Below, one piece after another: positions 12,142 to 23,611 of a DNA stretch of 64,000 nt. Below the pieces are notes generated by a model. It did no database searches. It saw only the letters and a list, made by a program, of their open reading frames with translations, and was not told the origin of the DNA. The position numbers and the translations under genes are program-made. Source of the DNA: Diatrype stigma (lineage: Eukaryota; Ascomycota; Sordariomycetes; Xylariales; Diatrypaceae); NCBI GenBank assembly GCA_022225965.2, contig JAKJXP020000028.1, forward strand, positions 62,001 through 126,000. The letters are read 5' to 3'. Each line of letters starts with the position of its first letter. Position 1 is the stretch's first letter.

Positions 12142-14687
12142 TAGGGTTTCCGAGAGCGCCTGCCGTCGTGTTATCGTGTACCCCACAGAATCTGTCGCCG
12201 CTGACTGTTTTGTGAGCATAACAGCAAGTAAGGTAGGTAGCTACATACCTACCTCGCATACCTACTACGTACCTAGGTAGGCATGCTATGTAGGCATGTA
12301 GCATAGCTGCCAGTGCTAACCTGCCAACCTGCCTGCCAATCTGCCAATCTGCCATACCCGACTTACCAACCTATGCACAACTAACAACCACAGGAATCCT
12401 TTGGACAGGCAGCGGCATGACAATGGCATGCGAGGCCTGTCAGAGTCAGCTCAGCCAGCCAGCCAGCCCTCTTTGCTTCTTGCACAACTGGCATGCAAAG
12501 GCAATCAATCTGATCCTCGTAATAAACGCCCGACAACCTTCATACAATACATAGAGGCATCTGAACTGCCCGCAACGCTATCTTTTACCGGCATCAAGGA
12601 AATCAACCAAACCTCAAGGCGCTGGGTGTGTTTGGCGTTATGGATCAGTAGTTGTGCGATGCGTACTACTACGTAGGTATGTGCCTGTGAAGCCTGTGAT
12701 GCGTACCGTCATACCTGGAGGTACGGCCGAGGCAAGTACCAGCCGCATCGCGCTTGGCTCGCAAGCACAGCCAGCGTGTGGCCATGACGCTGGCCATTTG
12801 CGGCGATCAGCAAATCCGGGAAGCTCAGGAAATCCAGGAAATACCCAGCGACATTGTATCTAGTTACTACCAGCCCGTATTAACCGCCCCCTTGTCCTTC
12901 GTTACGGCGCAGAGATTCACCAGCCGAGTGTGGTGTGGGTGTGGGGGCGCCTATGTTAGCTACCTCCCTAATGCTGCAAGGGCGTGGGCCGTTCTAGTCC
13001 ATCTGATGTAAGTTTATTCGTCCTGACTCCTGACGTCCCGACTCTATTAAGCTTGGCTGCATCGAACCCAGCGGCTCCCTTCGCTGCCATAGTCCACGGT
13101 GGAGCTGAGCAGCCCGAAGAGCCGGTTCAGGAATTAGGAGCCCTCTGGTCCTCTGGGGCCCCTGAAATTGGCATGGCCTGGTGCTATTCCTGGCGGCATT
13201 GCTAGCATTGCTGGCGCTGATGGTGCATTCCTAGTGCCATCCCATTCGCCTCTTCAACCCTTCCTTGGATGGCCTGAATGAGGAAAAAGACGGTTGGTAG
13301 GTTGCCATGGTCCTCGGGCCGCCTGTCTGCTGTGCGTCGTTCATTCTTCTTGTTATATCCTGCCAGGGCGTTATGTCATAGGCTCCCCCAGTGGTTTCAA
13401 CAGCTAAGCAAGGCATGGCCAACGCAACTGCGAGTACCGCATCAGACATGCATGTAATATATGCCGGCGAATTAAGATCCAATGAGTCGTTGTGTCCGTC
13501 TAGCCATGGCCACGGCCACGGCCTCCGCAGCCTAGTAGCAGGTGCGAATAGAACCGATAGAGTAGCCAGGCCCGACGTTGTTCAAGCGCTCGCCAAGCCT
13601 ACCTAGGCAGCTAGCCGTACCTAAGATCAGCAGCAAAAGCTTACCTCGATAGATCGGGGGTCAAGCCATCCCCGTTCTTGCCTCGTTCATGCCCCGTTCG
13701 TTGCTATAGCTTCTCCCGCAGAGGCAGGGGTGGAAGAACGCTTCAGGGGTGCAGCCTTATCTTCCACTTTCTCCTAATACGACAAGCGTGAGAGCAGATC
13801 ACTGCCTCATATGCCGTGCCCAGCGCCCTTGGCTTCGGAGCTGCCATGAAGCTAGAAAGCGGAATTGATACAAAGTTGGGAAACGTTCTCAATAAACGAT
13901 TACGGCGTTGCTGAGTAGAATGACGCTGGTGGGGGATGATTTTGGGCAAGCCCAGTCGCCAATGACATCCCGGCAAGCCCACACGCCACCACGGCGAATT
14001 AGAAGCCATGCCCCTTGGTGTGATGTTAAGCAACGACAAGAAGTCCGATGCTTCTGACTGGGGTCTGGCGCATAGCACACACCCACCGGCATATTAGAAC
14101 GTGCCCGTTTTTGCTGGTTATACCCACGGCCTCCGTCCATGCTGTAGTAGCATCAGCAGTATGCACTGTAGTAGTGGTAGCAGTTAGCAGTAGCTGGCAG
14201 TAGCAGGATGTAATTAGCATATATCCATCTGCGAGCCAAGCTACGGGCTATATCAACAGGGCTGTAACCGTTCCGGGAAGGTTGATGGAAAATCTTCGAC
14301 CGCGCCGCCTTTTTTGCACCCATCTTCTGAATTCACCAGCTCTGGGATCGTTGACGCGTTAGGCCTTCACTTATCTTTTCTAGTCTCTCCGTCGACCCTA
14401 GGGCCTAGGGAACGATCGGTAAACGTGGTCGTCAAGGTTCACACCAACATTCCCCTTCCCGATAAGGCGATACTCACATCAGCTCCACACCATGGACCGA
14501 AGTGTACGATCGGCCAAGTGATAAATACACTTCTATATGCTCTGCCCGCGAGGTATTAATACGAGCTAGTTACCCATCAAGGATATCTGAGCCTGGTATG
14601 ACATGCTAGAGCACGGACGCACAGAGGCGCACACGCAACACAGCACACGCAACACACTCTTCTGTTTCGCATCCTCGTAGGCGATCA

Positions 14688-14780
14688 ATGCTGCAGTGTC
14701 TGAGTGGAAGCTTTCGGGATGCTGCCTTCACGGGAGACCCGTTTCGGGCGGACGCAATCGTCCTACAGCAGCCTTGGTGA
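14688..14780 (+). promoter_or_regulatory. upstream ORF overlapping the NRPS-like start
   Basis: ATG at 14688 opens a 30-codon frame that runs past the main ATG at 14719 in another frame and stops at TGA 14778-14780. Scanning ribosomes would meet it first, so it could lower translation of the main protein if the transcript starts upstream of 14688. Function is inferred only. Confidence 0.35.
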
Positions 14781-17700
14781 CTTCATCGAGCCGTCGCCTA
14801 AGGCTGCCCTCCGCCATTCCAACTCGCAACAGGACATCACCTACCGGAAGCTGTACGACTTCGTCCAGAATTTCCATATACCCGTGCCGAACCATGGCTC
14901 GCTCAAGAAGCCCGTCCTGGCCGTACTGCTCCCCAATGGACCGCTGCTCGCTGCCACCGTGCTGGCGACGGCGACGTGGTACACCGCGGCACCGATAAAT
15001 CCGGCTGCCGGGGCAGAGCAGGTGGCCGCTGACATCGCTCTCTCCGGTGCTAGTGCCATTCTTAGCTGCCAGACAGAAGCCGAGAAGCTACAGCTGGACC
15101 AGCTGAACCTCAGCGTGTTCCATATCGAGGACGTCGGGGAAACCATTCAAGTGAACTACTCAGGGGGCGGCACCCTGTCCACAGGAGGCAAGTCGACGCC
15201 AAACAGGGAAAGCGATATCGGTATCATTCTCTTCACCAGTGGCACCAGTGGGAACAAGAAGGTTGTGCCAATGACCACCCATTCCATCGTGTGCGGAGTG
15301 GGCTTTGTTATTAAATCATGGGCGTTAACGGAGACAGATGTTTGTCTCAATATGATGCCCCTATATCACGTGTAAGCTGATCTCACTGCTGCGATAACCC
15401 CCTTGAGGTAGCATCTAACACAATTTTGTAGCGGAGGTTTAGTGCGGAACATCTTCGCCCCTATCTTTTCCGGTGGATCAACTGTCTGCTGTCCGGGCTT
15501 TGATCCGAATCTCTTCTGGGATGTTGCCGAGACCATGGGCCCGACGTGGTACTATGCTTCCCCCTCCATGCACTCACTCATCCTGGAAGAGGCAAAAAAC
15601 CGCCCACATGCCTTAGCCAAATCGAAGATCCGCCTCATCTGTAATGCGGCTGGTGGCCTTCTTCCCGCACTCGCAGTCCAGTTGCGTGATACCTTCGGCT
15701 CCATCGTGCTGCCGAGTTACGGCATGACGGAATGTATGCCAATCAGCACGCCCCCGGTTGACTACAAGCTCGACCGTCCAGGCACATCAGGAATCTCCAC
15801 GGGTCCAGGATTAACCGTGCTTGACGGCCTGGACAAGGAAGTATCGCCCCATACCGTAGGTCGGATCGCTGTTCGGGGCGAGCCAACTTTTAAAGGATAT
15901 CTTCGCTCGGATGGAACAATCGACACTTCCCCTTTCACCGCCGAAGGATGGTTTGACACGGGAGATATGGGCTATATGGACGAGGATGGATACCTGTATA
16001 TCACCGGCCGGAACAAGGAGGTCATCAACCGTGGCGGCGAGCTCATATCGCCTTTCGAAGTGGAAAACGCGATCATTTCAGCTGCCGAAAAAGAAGATTC
16101 TCCTATTTTCGGGCGCGTGTCCCAGGCCCTGGCTTTCTCTGTGCGCCACAATGTATTACAAGAAGTGGTTGGTATCGTGTTAGTGACCCCGCCAGGCAAA
16201 CCGCGAGCGGACGTGCGCTTGCTCCATGAGTCGTTGAGGACAACGCTGCAACAAGTGAAGTGGCCTACCGTGATCGTGTACATGAACGACACCCCGAAGA
16301 GGAATGGCAAAGTGCTGCGGATCAAGCTAGGCGAGCGACTTTCGCTGCCTTGCATGACCGACGACATGCCGTTTTCCGAGAGGCATTGGGAAGCCCAATG
16401 CCCTGCGCCAGACACGAACCTTGCGGTACCCATTTCGTCGACTTTGTGCCGGATGGATCAGAGTATTGTCCATCAGGCCATCGCTAACCTTACGGGCCCT
16501 GAAACCGAGGTATTTGTGGAACTCAAAGTCGGAACCGGCGCCTTGGAGGCTTATCTGACGCCTACACAAAGCCGAAACGCGTCTGTCACCGACGAGGCAG
16601 CGCATGCCATTAGAGAGAGCCTAACGCATATCATGGACGGCTATCTAGTGCCACATCGGATCACACCACTATCGGATCCCCTGCCGCATGACGAGGAGGG
16701 CAACGTGGACGTGGTTCTGCTTCACAAGAACCTATCAGAGCTGCAAGATCGCCTAGCGCTCCAGATGGCCTCTTCAACCAGCGGTAGGATTACCTGGATC
16801 TTCGCCGACATCCTCGGACTGGACGCCACGGAGATCCCACCGCACAAGGACTTCTTCGATTTGGGCGGTGACTCGCTTCGGGCCGGCCGGCTCCTGTCGG
16901 CGCTACGATCGGAGTTCAAGATGCACCTCCCGGTGGACCTGATTTTCAACGATGGATCCGTTGAGGCCCTGACTATCTACATCGACAAGCACAGGGAGAC
17001 GGAGGGGTTTGATGAGGACGTAGCGCTACCGGGCTGCGAGAAGACGTACAGTTCGACGAACCCCTTGCTCCTGCTGGTGCAGCTTGTGCCGATGATGCTT
17101 GTCTACCCCCTCTGCAGAGCGTTCCAGTGGTCTTTGTTCATCTACGCACTGAGCTACGCACAGCGTCTGCCCATAACTGCCACACCCCCCGGCCTGCTTT
17201 TCAGCCTTGTTGTCTCTATGTTCTTGGCTAGAATAGTTGCGAAGTCGATATTGCCTTTCGTTGGAATTGCCGCAAAGTGGATCCTGATCGGTCGGCACAG
17301 GGAGGGCCTGTATCCTATGTGGGGAGTGTACCACACCCGCTGGTGGCTGACCCAGAAGATCGTCGACGTCTGCGGGAAGGGAAGCTTCAAGGCAACGGAC
17401 TGGCTCGAGATATGGTATTACCGTCTTCTAGGGGCCAAAATCGGACGCGGAGTGACCATCAAATCCGCCCAGCTTGGCGAGTGGGATCTGATCGAAATCG
17501 GCGACGGTGCCACCTTGGACGGCTGCATCGCTCGACCATTCGGAGCGGAACGCAATACGTCCATGTACCTAGGGAAGATCAGCATTGGCAAGAACGCCTC
17601 GGTTGGAATTGCCTCAGTCGTCGCGCCTGGGACAACGGTCCCCGACAACACCTGCATCGGCCCGAACTCGTCCTCGTGGGAACTCGACGATGCTACCGAA

Positions 17701-19656
17701 GGGAACCGCGACTTATCCGCGACCAAAGCGCCTAGCGCGCATTGGGCGCTCGCACTTTTCGGAACGGCGCCCCTTTCTTTACTGGCGAAATTTCTGTATC
17801 TTGTTCCCTGGCTCGGCGGTCTCGTCGGTCTCGTGATGAACAAAGCAAGCCATAACGGCAACCCCCTTACGGCGACCTTGGACTGGTTTGTCCAAGGTGA
17901 AAGAGTCGGCTTCCACTATCTGGCTCGCGCGCTGCGAACCTTTTTCGGACCGTTCTTCGTTTTTGCCTTCGTGGTGTTCATCAAGAAAACTCTGGACCTC
18001 ATCTTTGGCCCTCTGAAACCAGGCCCTACCCGCGGAAAAGGACAGATCGAGATATGGCGAGCGACACTTATGAAGGCGCTTATGCCGGGTCCCCAGCTCC
18101 ACGAAGTGACGGCAATGTTCGGACAGCACTACGAAGCGACCAGTGTAGCGATCCGAGCACTGGGCGGCAAGGCAGGGAAGCATATCTACTGGCCCGGTAC
18201 TGGGCCAAACATTGGCGACTACCACCTCCTGGACATCGGCAATGACGTGGTTTTCGGATCTCGCTCGCACCTCATCACCTCCGACGCCACCGGATCCGAC
18301 GTGATCAAGGTAGGAGACCGCGCTATGATCGCAGACCGTGTAGTCGCGCTTCCCGGTGTTACGGTTGAGGAGAGAACCACGATGGGAAGCGGTGCCCTGA
18401 CGAGACGAAACAAGACTTACGAGTCCGGCGGCACCTATGTCGGATCTAGAGGCGGCGAGTGTCTGAACCTTACACGTGCGACCACCACCCGCAAGCCTCA
18501 ACACGACGTGGATTCTGATTCCAGTGATGAGACGTCGTCGACATACGGAGAGAAGACTCAGTATGACCTCAGGGGCCCGACTTTGACCAACACCCCGATG
18601 CCGGGCACCGCGGTGCCCTCATCGCCTATGACACCCATGACGCCATCTTTCAAGACAGGACGGTCCACGCCTGAGCCCCGCACCATCACCACCACCTCCA
18701 TGGCGGACCTCGAGATAGGGACGAGCATGTCGGGACCCGCGCTCAACAAGCTGCTCTCGAGCAAGCTCGAAAAGACCAAGCATGAGGATACCGTATCAGT
18801 TACCGCCAGTTACAACTCCAGCGAGCCGCCGGACGATGCATCCTCCCCCTTCGGCAGGGCCTTCTACAAGCACCAGGCGCCATACTACGTCCTGCGGCAG
18901 TGGCAGATCTTCCTGTACTCGGCGTTCGTGATCGTCTTCGTGCACCTGTTCTGGGACGCGGCGTCGATCTCGTCGGTGCAGCTCGTGGCGTTCGTGTTCC
19001 GGACGGCGCCGCAGCTGGGTAACATGTCGCCGTGGGACCCATTCGTGCTGTTCGCGCTCTTCGGCGGGTTCATCTCGGTGCTAGTCTCGGTCGAGGCGAT
19101 CCTCACACTGGCCGTCATCGTGTCGGCCAAGTGGGCGCTGCTCGGGCGCCGGCAGCCGGGCAACTACGACTGGGACAAGAGCAGCTATTGCCAGAGGTGG
19201 CAGGCCTTCCTCACGCTCGAGAAGATGCGGCTCCGCTGCTTCCAGGGCCACGGGCTCCTGACCATGTTCACGGGCACGGCGTACCTCGTGTGGTACTTCC
19301 GCGCGCTCGGCGCCGACATCGGTCGCGACTGCGCCCTCTTCGTCAACGGCCGGCCCAGCCTGATGCTCACGGAGCCCGACCTGCTCACCATGGGCGACCG
19401 GGTCACGGTCGACGACGCCAGCCTGGTGGGCCACATCAACACCCGCGGCAAGTTCGACCTCAACCGGCTCCGCGTCGGCGACCGGAGCGTGCTGCGGACG
19501 AGCAGCCGGCTGCTGAGCGGCGCGGAGATGGGGCCCGACTCCTGCCTCCTGGAGCACACGCTGATCATGGCGGGCGATGTCGTGGACGGTGGCGCCACGA
19601 TGCAGGGATGGCCGGCTGGCAGGTTCAGTGCCAATAGGGTCCCGTTGTCTTCCTAA
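14719..19656 (+). CDS. NRPS-like synthetase: adenylation, carrier and three membrane-linked LbH domains (epsilon-poly-lysine-synthase architecture)
   Basis: Two exons, 14719-15371 and 15432-19656 (60-bp intron GTAAGC..GTAG), give 1625 residues. The start is the first in-frame ATG after a stop at 14701. The adenylation domain (about 1-530) shows FTSGTSGNKK (172), YGMTEC (314), GWFDTGD (390), GRNKEVINRGGE (410) and the late NGK lysine (511). A carrier domain has DLGGDSL with Ser699 for phosphopantetheine. Then come three repeats of a hydrophobic membrane pair followed by a hexapeptide-like LbH domain: membrane about 761-841, LbH 861-966; membrane 991-1081, LbH 1106-1221; a Ser/Thr/Pro-rich linker 1235-1350; membrane 1371-1471, LbH 1506-1621. 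Bacterial poly-lysine synthase (Pls) has this order: A, T, then six membrane helices around three tandem domains. The adenylation core is closer to acyl-CoA ligases than to amino-acid NRPS domains (LYHVGG at the A4 position), so the monomer is open. No tailoring genes are adjacent. Confidence 0.88.
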
Positions 19657-20791
19657 TTAATCATCATATTTTGTCCATAAGCCTTTTCCTCTATTCGTTC
19701 ACGTATATATGGTTGACGTTATATATCTTGTAAATAGGTCACGACTTTCCTCTTAGTTAGCATGACACCCCCTTTTTATTTCTTTCTTCTTCAGACATAT
19801 ATGAGCAAATCTAATAGACTTGATATTTTTTCCAGTTGATTCAAGGGGGGGCGAGATGCTCTCGTTTCATCGAAGCCGGTTTCGAGTTTCATGTGGTGGG
19901 GAGGCCTCTCAAGAGTTGATGAGTGCATGCAATCATGAAGAGGCAGAAAAGGGAGAAAGGATGAAGGGGGAACGGGCTAGTACACAGGTAGTTGAATAGA
20001 CTATTGAAGTCCCAATATGCAATCGCACCGGCCATGGTGAAGTTCGGATGTATCCTTATCTCGTAATTTCAAGAAGTGGTTCATTGCCATGGGTTTCACC
20101 TGACACCGACGGAGACTTGCGCACATCCCCACACGCACGCACACAATAGTTGGTACGTAACCTGATTAAGCACTAAGGTTCGAACGAAGGAAGAAGGTGC
20201 GCTCACAGGCTCATGGACACACGGCACGCAAACCCGATGGTGCTTAGTCACTTCTGGCGATCATTTGCGATATGCTATTTTTGGTGTTGTGAACTGTTCG
20301 GAGACACCCTGAAATCGGTAGTTGCGCCTGCTCAGTTGTCGAATACGAAGTACGAATATCACGAGTGTCCATGTTTCTAAAGTTGACACTTACCAACTAT
20401 GCGTGTTTTTTTACTGGTACTTATGTCTACCTTCTATATATACAATACTTCTGCTCGAATCCGATGCTGGGCATACGGAAACGGTTACGACTCTCCGAAC
20501 AACAGCGTCTTCAGCCGCGTCGGTCGGTGAATTTCGGAGGTACGCCATACTAGAAGAGGGTGACGCGAAGTTTCCGCGCAATACGTGAAGATCATCACCC
20601 GTGTAAGTTCAGCCGGTAATCCTATCAACTACAGCCGGCCTTCCTGGCCCTCCTGACTAGACCAAGCTGTCATTGATGACCAGGACTCCACGAGCGGGTT
20701 GTGGTGGCGGCACCGGGTAATCACCTACGCGGCAACCTCCATCTCATCTCGGTATTATCCATACACCGCTCTCACTAAGTCCACTCACACA
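19657..20791. other. intergenic region between convergent genes
   Basis: Holds the 3' flanks of the NRPS-like gene and the Sel1/TPR gene. Two overlapping frames near 20322-20588 lack coding character. No repeat or RNA gene was recognised. Confidence 0.55.
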
Positions 20792-21883
20792 TCAATATAG
20801 TGCCTTGTCCCCAGCGATGCCTGACCACTCATCAGCTAATGCTTGCCTCTCTGCCATCTCCCCCTTGCTGAGACTCCCATCGTTGAGTGCGTGCAGCTCG
20901 ATCTGCGCCAGCTCCCTAGCCGCCTCCAGGTATCCACTGACAGCCGCCTTCTTGAGCCACGGCGCCCGATCGGGGTCGTCTTTTTCCAGCGCCTGCGCGT
21001 AGAACCAGCAGGCCTCCGGTATATCCAGGACCGCGGCCGCGTAGTGGAACGTTTCCTTGGCCTGCCGGGCCTTGCTCTGCTTCATGTAGATCTTGGCGAG
21101 GCCGACGATGCAGCTGGCCTGCCAGTCCCAGGCCCGGGGCTCGTCGCCGCCGAGCTGCCGCGCCAGCCGGAACCACTCCAGCGCCTTGGCGTCCGTCTCC
21201 CGCCGGTTCTTCTTGGCGTAGATGAGGCCCTTCAGCGTGCAGGCGTTCGGGTCGTCGCGCCGGGCGAGCGCGCGCTCGAAGGCCTCCTCGGCCGCGGCGA
21301 ACTGCGGCTGCCCGAGCTTGTCTCGCGTGAAGGCGAGGCGGACGAAGGTCAAGACGGACGGCGTGTAGGACAGCACGACGTTGGTGTGCAGGATGTGGGT
21401 GGCTAGGTGCCAGGCGGCGGGCGACGGCGCGCCGGTAATCATCATGTAGGCGAGATAGTGTAGCGTATATGAAGAGATGTTGTACTTGGTGGTGAGATGC
21501 TGTCTCCAGTTGGCCGGCGCCCTGAGAGCCAGGGCCGCATACTCCTGAGCGGTAGCGAGGCATTCTCCGGGCAATAGGTCATCCACCAGAGGTGGGCGGG
21601 CCCTGGCAGCCCAGAACTCTAGAGAAGGCACGTCCGCAGCCGTGAACCTGGCTTTTGCAAACCCGTCTCTCGCCGGGTCGACCCGGACTTTGGCGGAAAG
21701 CAGGGGCGTTGTGCTGAAGGAAGCTACGCCGTTTAGGTCCGCAAATACGTTGTGGTCATTGCGTGAGAGTAGACCGCTCTGAAGGCTACCCCCTTGAAGG
21801 CTATGTTGTGACGGCGTAGCTAGTCGTGATCGCACTAGACATCTTAGATGCCGGGCATGAGTGAGTTGCCGTATAGCAGCCAT
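20792..21883 (-). CDS. Sel1/TPR-repeat protein, probably mitochondrial
   Basis: Single-exon gene of 363 residues with ATG at 21883. The first 30 residues are rich in Arg, Ser, Leu and His and have no acidic residue, as in a mitochondrial presequence. From about residue 150 the protein is a run of helical pairs: AAEEAFERALARRDDPNACT, then ALEWFRLARQLGG, then AKETFHYAAAVLDIPEACWF, then APWLKKAAVSGYLEA. These match the A..W..KAA..G...A pattern of Sel1-like/TPR repeats, which usually form protein-binding solenoids. The partner is unknown. The gene is divergent from the Utp16-like gene, with about 550 bp between them. The C-terminus is acidic and ends in ALY. Confidence 0.75.
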   Translation of the reverse strand: MAAIRQLTHARHLRCLVRSRLATPSQHSLQGGSLQSGLLSRNDHNVFADLNGVASFSTTPLLSAKVRVDPARDGFAKARFTAADVPSLEFWAARARPPLVDDLLPGECLATAQEYAALALRAPANWRQHLTTKYNISSYTLHYLAYMMITGAPSPAAWHLATHILHTNVVLSYTPSVLTFVRLAFTRDKLGQPQFAAAEEAFERALARRDDPNACTLKGLIYAKKNRRETDAKALEWFRLARQLGGDEPRAWDWQASCIVGLAKIYMKQSKARQAKETFHYAAAVLDIPEACWFYAQALEKDDPDRAPWLKKAAVSGYLEAARELAQIELHALNDGSLSKGEMAERQALADEWSGIAGDKALY

Positions 21884-22432
21884 CTCGACTCTCTTTTCTC
21901 CTCTTTACTCAGAGCAATCATTCCATCCTCATCCTCGATAGATCGTACATAGCTAGAGGTAGCTTGGAGCTCCGTGATTTCTCACAAACAGATACAGGAA
22001 ACAGATACAGGATGAAAATGACAAGTGACAAGTGATAAGTGAAAGAAGCCTCCTTAGCCAGATGACCTACACAGCAATACATGCAGCTATAACAGTTGAA
22101 TGCCGGATGAAGTGTTATGCAGGTACGCAGAAGTATGTATAATGGGGACCCACCTGCAGTGACTAGATCCTACCCCGTACATATTTAACGTTAAAGTGAA
22201 GCACTTCATTGGACAAGGTCTATCTTATCACGCTGCAGGGCCCATCCAAAATTTAGTAAAAGTACATACATACATCCCATACATCCCATACAGCTGCATG
22301 CGCAACCTGTAGAAGAGAGCGACCTGACCGACCTAAAATATTGTAATAATAGCACCTTCTTACCGAAACATCACACAATTGCATACGGACCGACCGGCCG
22401 GCATAGAACGAAGAAATTATCCATAGATAGCG
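21884..22432. other. divergent promoter region (Sel1/TPR and Utp16-like genes)
   Basis: About 550 bp between two divergent starts. Contains short duplicated pieces (ACAGATACAGG near 21990; ACATCCCAT near 22273). No gene is seen. Confidence 0.5.
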
Positions 22433-23611
22433 ATGGCACCCGTCACGAGGACGCGGTCCAAGGCCCTCGACAAGGAGGCCATCGACAGCAAAGACGGGCG
22501 CGAGACGAACACAACTGACGCTGAGGCGAGCGCAGCACCTAGCAACAATACGCAGGACGAGCGGCAGAGCGAGCCCGCCTCCCCGAATACAGAAAGGAAG
22601 AAGCTGGCCATGCGCGCGCGGGATGAGAAGGAGAACGAAACCGGGAACGGGGAGGGGGAGGGGGACAGCGCTGTAGAGTTGCGTAGGCTGAGCGCAAAGC
22701 CCAAGAAGAAGAGGCCTCGCTCCAGCTCGGTCGCCGTCTCTCAGGACGCGGCAGATAAGCAGTTGGAGGAAGAGGCGAGCCAGCGCCTGGCTTCCCTGTC
22801 TGCCGAGCCCGACTTGGGGCCCAGCCCGCACCAGAAACTCCAGGGAGGAGGGAAGGAGGCGAAGTCGAAGCATGTCGTGTTCGGAGACGACGACGACGTA
22901 GACAAGTACGTAGCAGCCGCTGCGGAAACATCGAAGTCGGCACCAAAAACGGCGGAGGTGGAGGACGATGACGAAGACTCCGACGAGGCGCCCGAGGCCG
23001 TTTCTACCAAGGCCGCTGCGAAGACCACACAGGAATCGGCGAAGGCTCTGGCCGACGCCACGGAAAAGTACGTTTAGCACCTTGTTTTGACAGAAAGCCG
23101 AAAGCTGCTAACTCAGACACGCAGGCAAGCAACGTTGCTGAAGCGGAAGCGAAAGGAGCGGGATAACCTCTTCAAGGAGCAAGCTCAGAAGCGGAAGCGC
23201 GTCTCGAAGCCCGGGCCCGAGGTCGATGGGGAGGGGGAGGCGGCAGCGACAGCGACAGCGCCAGGCCGCCGGAGAGCCGAGAAGGTGAAGCTGCCCAGCA
23301 TGCTGCCGGCCGAGTTCCTGGCGGACTCGTCGAGCGAGAGCGATGAGGAGGACGAGGACGGGGACGAGGCGGCGCTGGGGAGGAGGAGCGTGGTGCAGAG
23401 ACCCAACAAGAAGATCAACTTCGAGGACAAGGGGGCGCCTCGCGACCAGGTCGTCGGCTCGACCGTCTACAGGGTCGTCGCGAGCCAGGGGGACAAGAAG
23501 CTCGCGCCCAAGATGCACAAGCACGCCCGCAACGCGAAGGAGGATCTGTTGCGGAGAAAACGGGCCGCCGTGGCGCCCAACACGAGGAAGGGCTTCTTCG
23601 CGAGGAACTAA
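22433..23611 (+). CDS. U3 snoRNA-associated nucleolar protein, Utp16-like
   Basis: Exons 22433-23067 and 23125-23611 (57-bp intron GTACGT..GCAG with GCTAAC branch) give 373 residues. The N-terminal two thirds are low complexity: charged, Ala/Glu/Asp-rich, with basic clusters (PKKKRPRSSS) and acidic runs. The second exon holds the conserved part: KRKRKERDNLFKEQAQKRKR, then LPSMLPAEFLADSSSESD, then KKINFEDKG, then a basic end with RNAKEDLLRRKR and GFFARN. This resembles the fungal U3_snoRNA_assoc family, which includes yeast Utp16, a part of the small-subunit processome for 18S rRNA maturation in the nucleolus. Assignment rests on the C-terminal motifs, since the rest is compositionally biased. 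A long antisense frame over exon 1 is a GC-rich shadow. Confidence 0.75.

Larger units (their letters stand above)
4633..14687. other. gene-poor region of about 10 kb
   Basis: No open frame here has family character, conserved motifs or a credible exon chain. All are short and many overlap on both strands. The stretch holds tandem microrepeats (8200-8255, 11000-11045), a tRNA-like insert (10873-10933), a MITE-like element (11954-12141), several copies of ACCTAGGT, and many GTAGGTA/TACCTAC runs between 10.7 and 12.4 kb. An ATG at 5648 opens a 43-codon frame with a hydrophobic start (MPAATLLHLGAAIPVL) that soon stops; it may be a relic. No complete tRNA, rRNA or transposase was recognised. Confidence 0.55.

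Noticed and set aside
13743..14220. Minus-strand frames upstream of the NRPS-like gene
   Set aside because: Three overlapping frames with random composition and no exon chain.
17779..18504. 241-codon minus-strand frame inside the NRPS-like gene
   Set aside because: Antisense shadow of GC-rich coding sequence; the plus strand has clear conserved domains there.
22253..23080. 275-codon minus-strand frame over the Utp16-like gene
   Set aside because: Opposite strand of low-complexity coding sequence; no family character, and it runs into the promoter.
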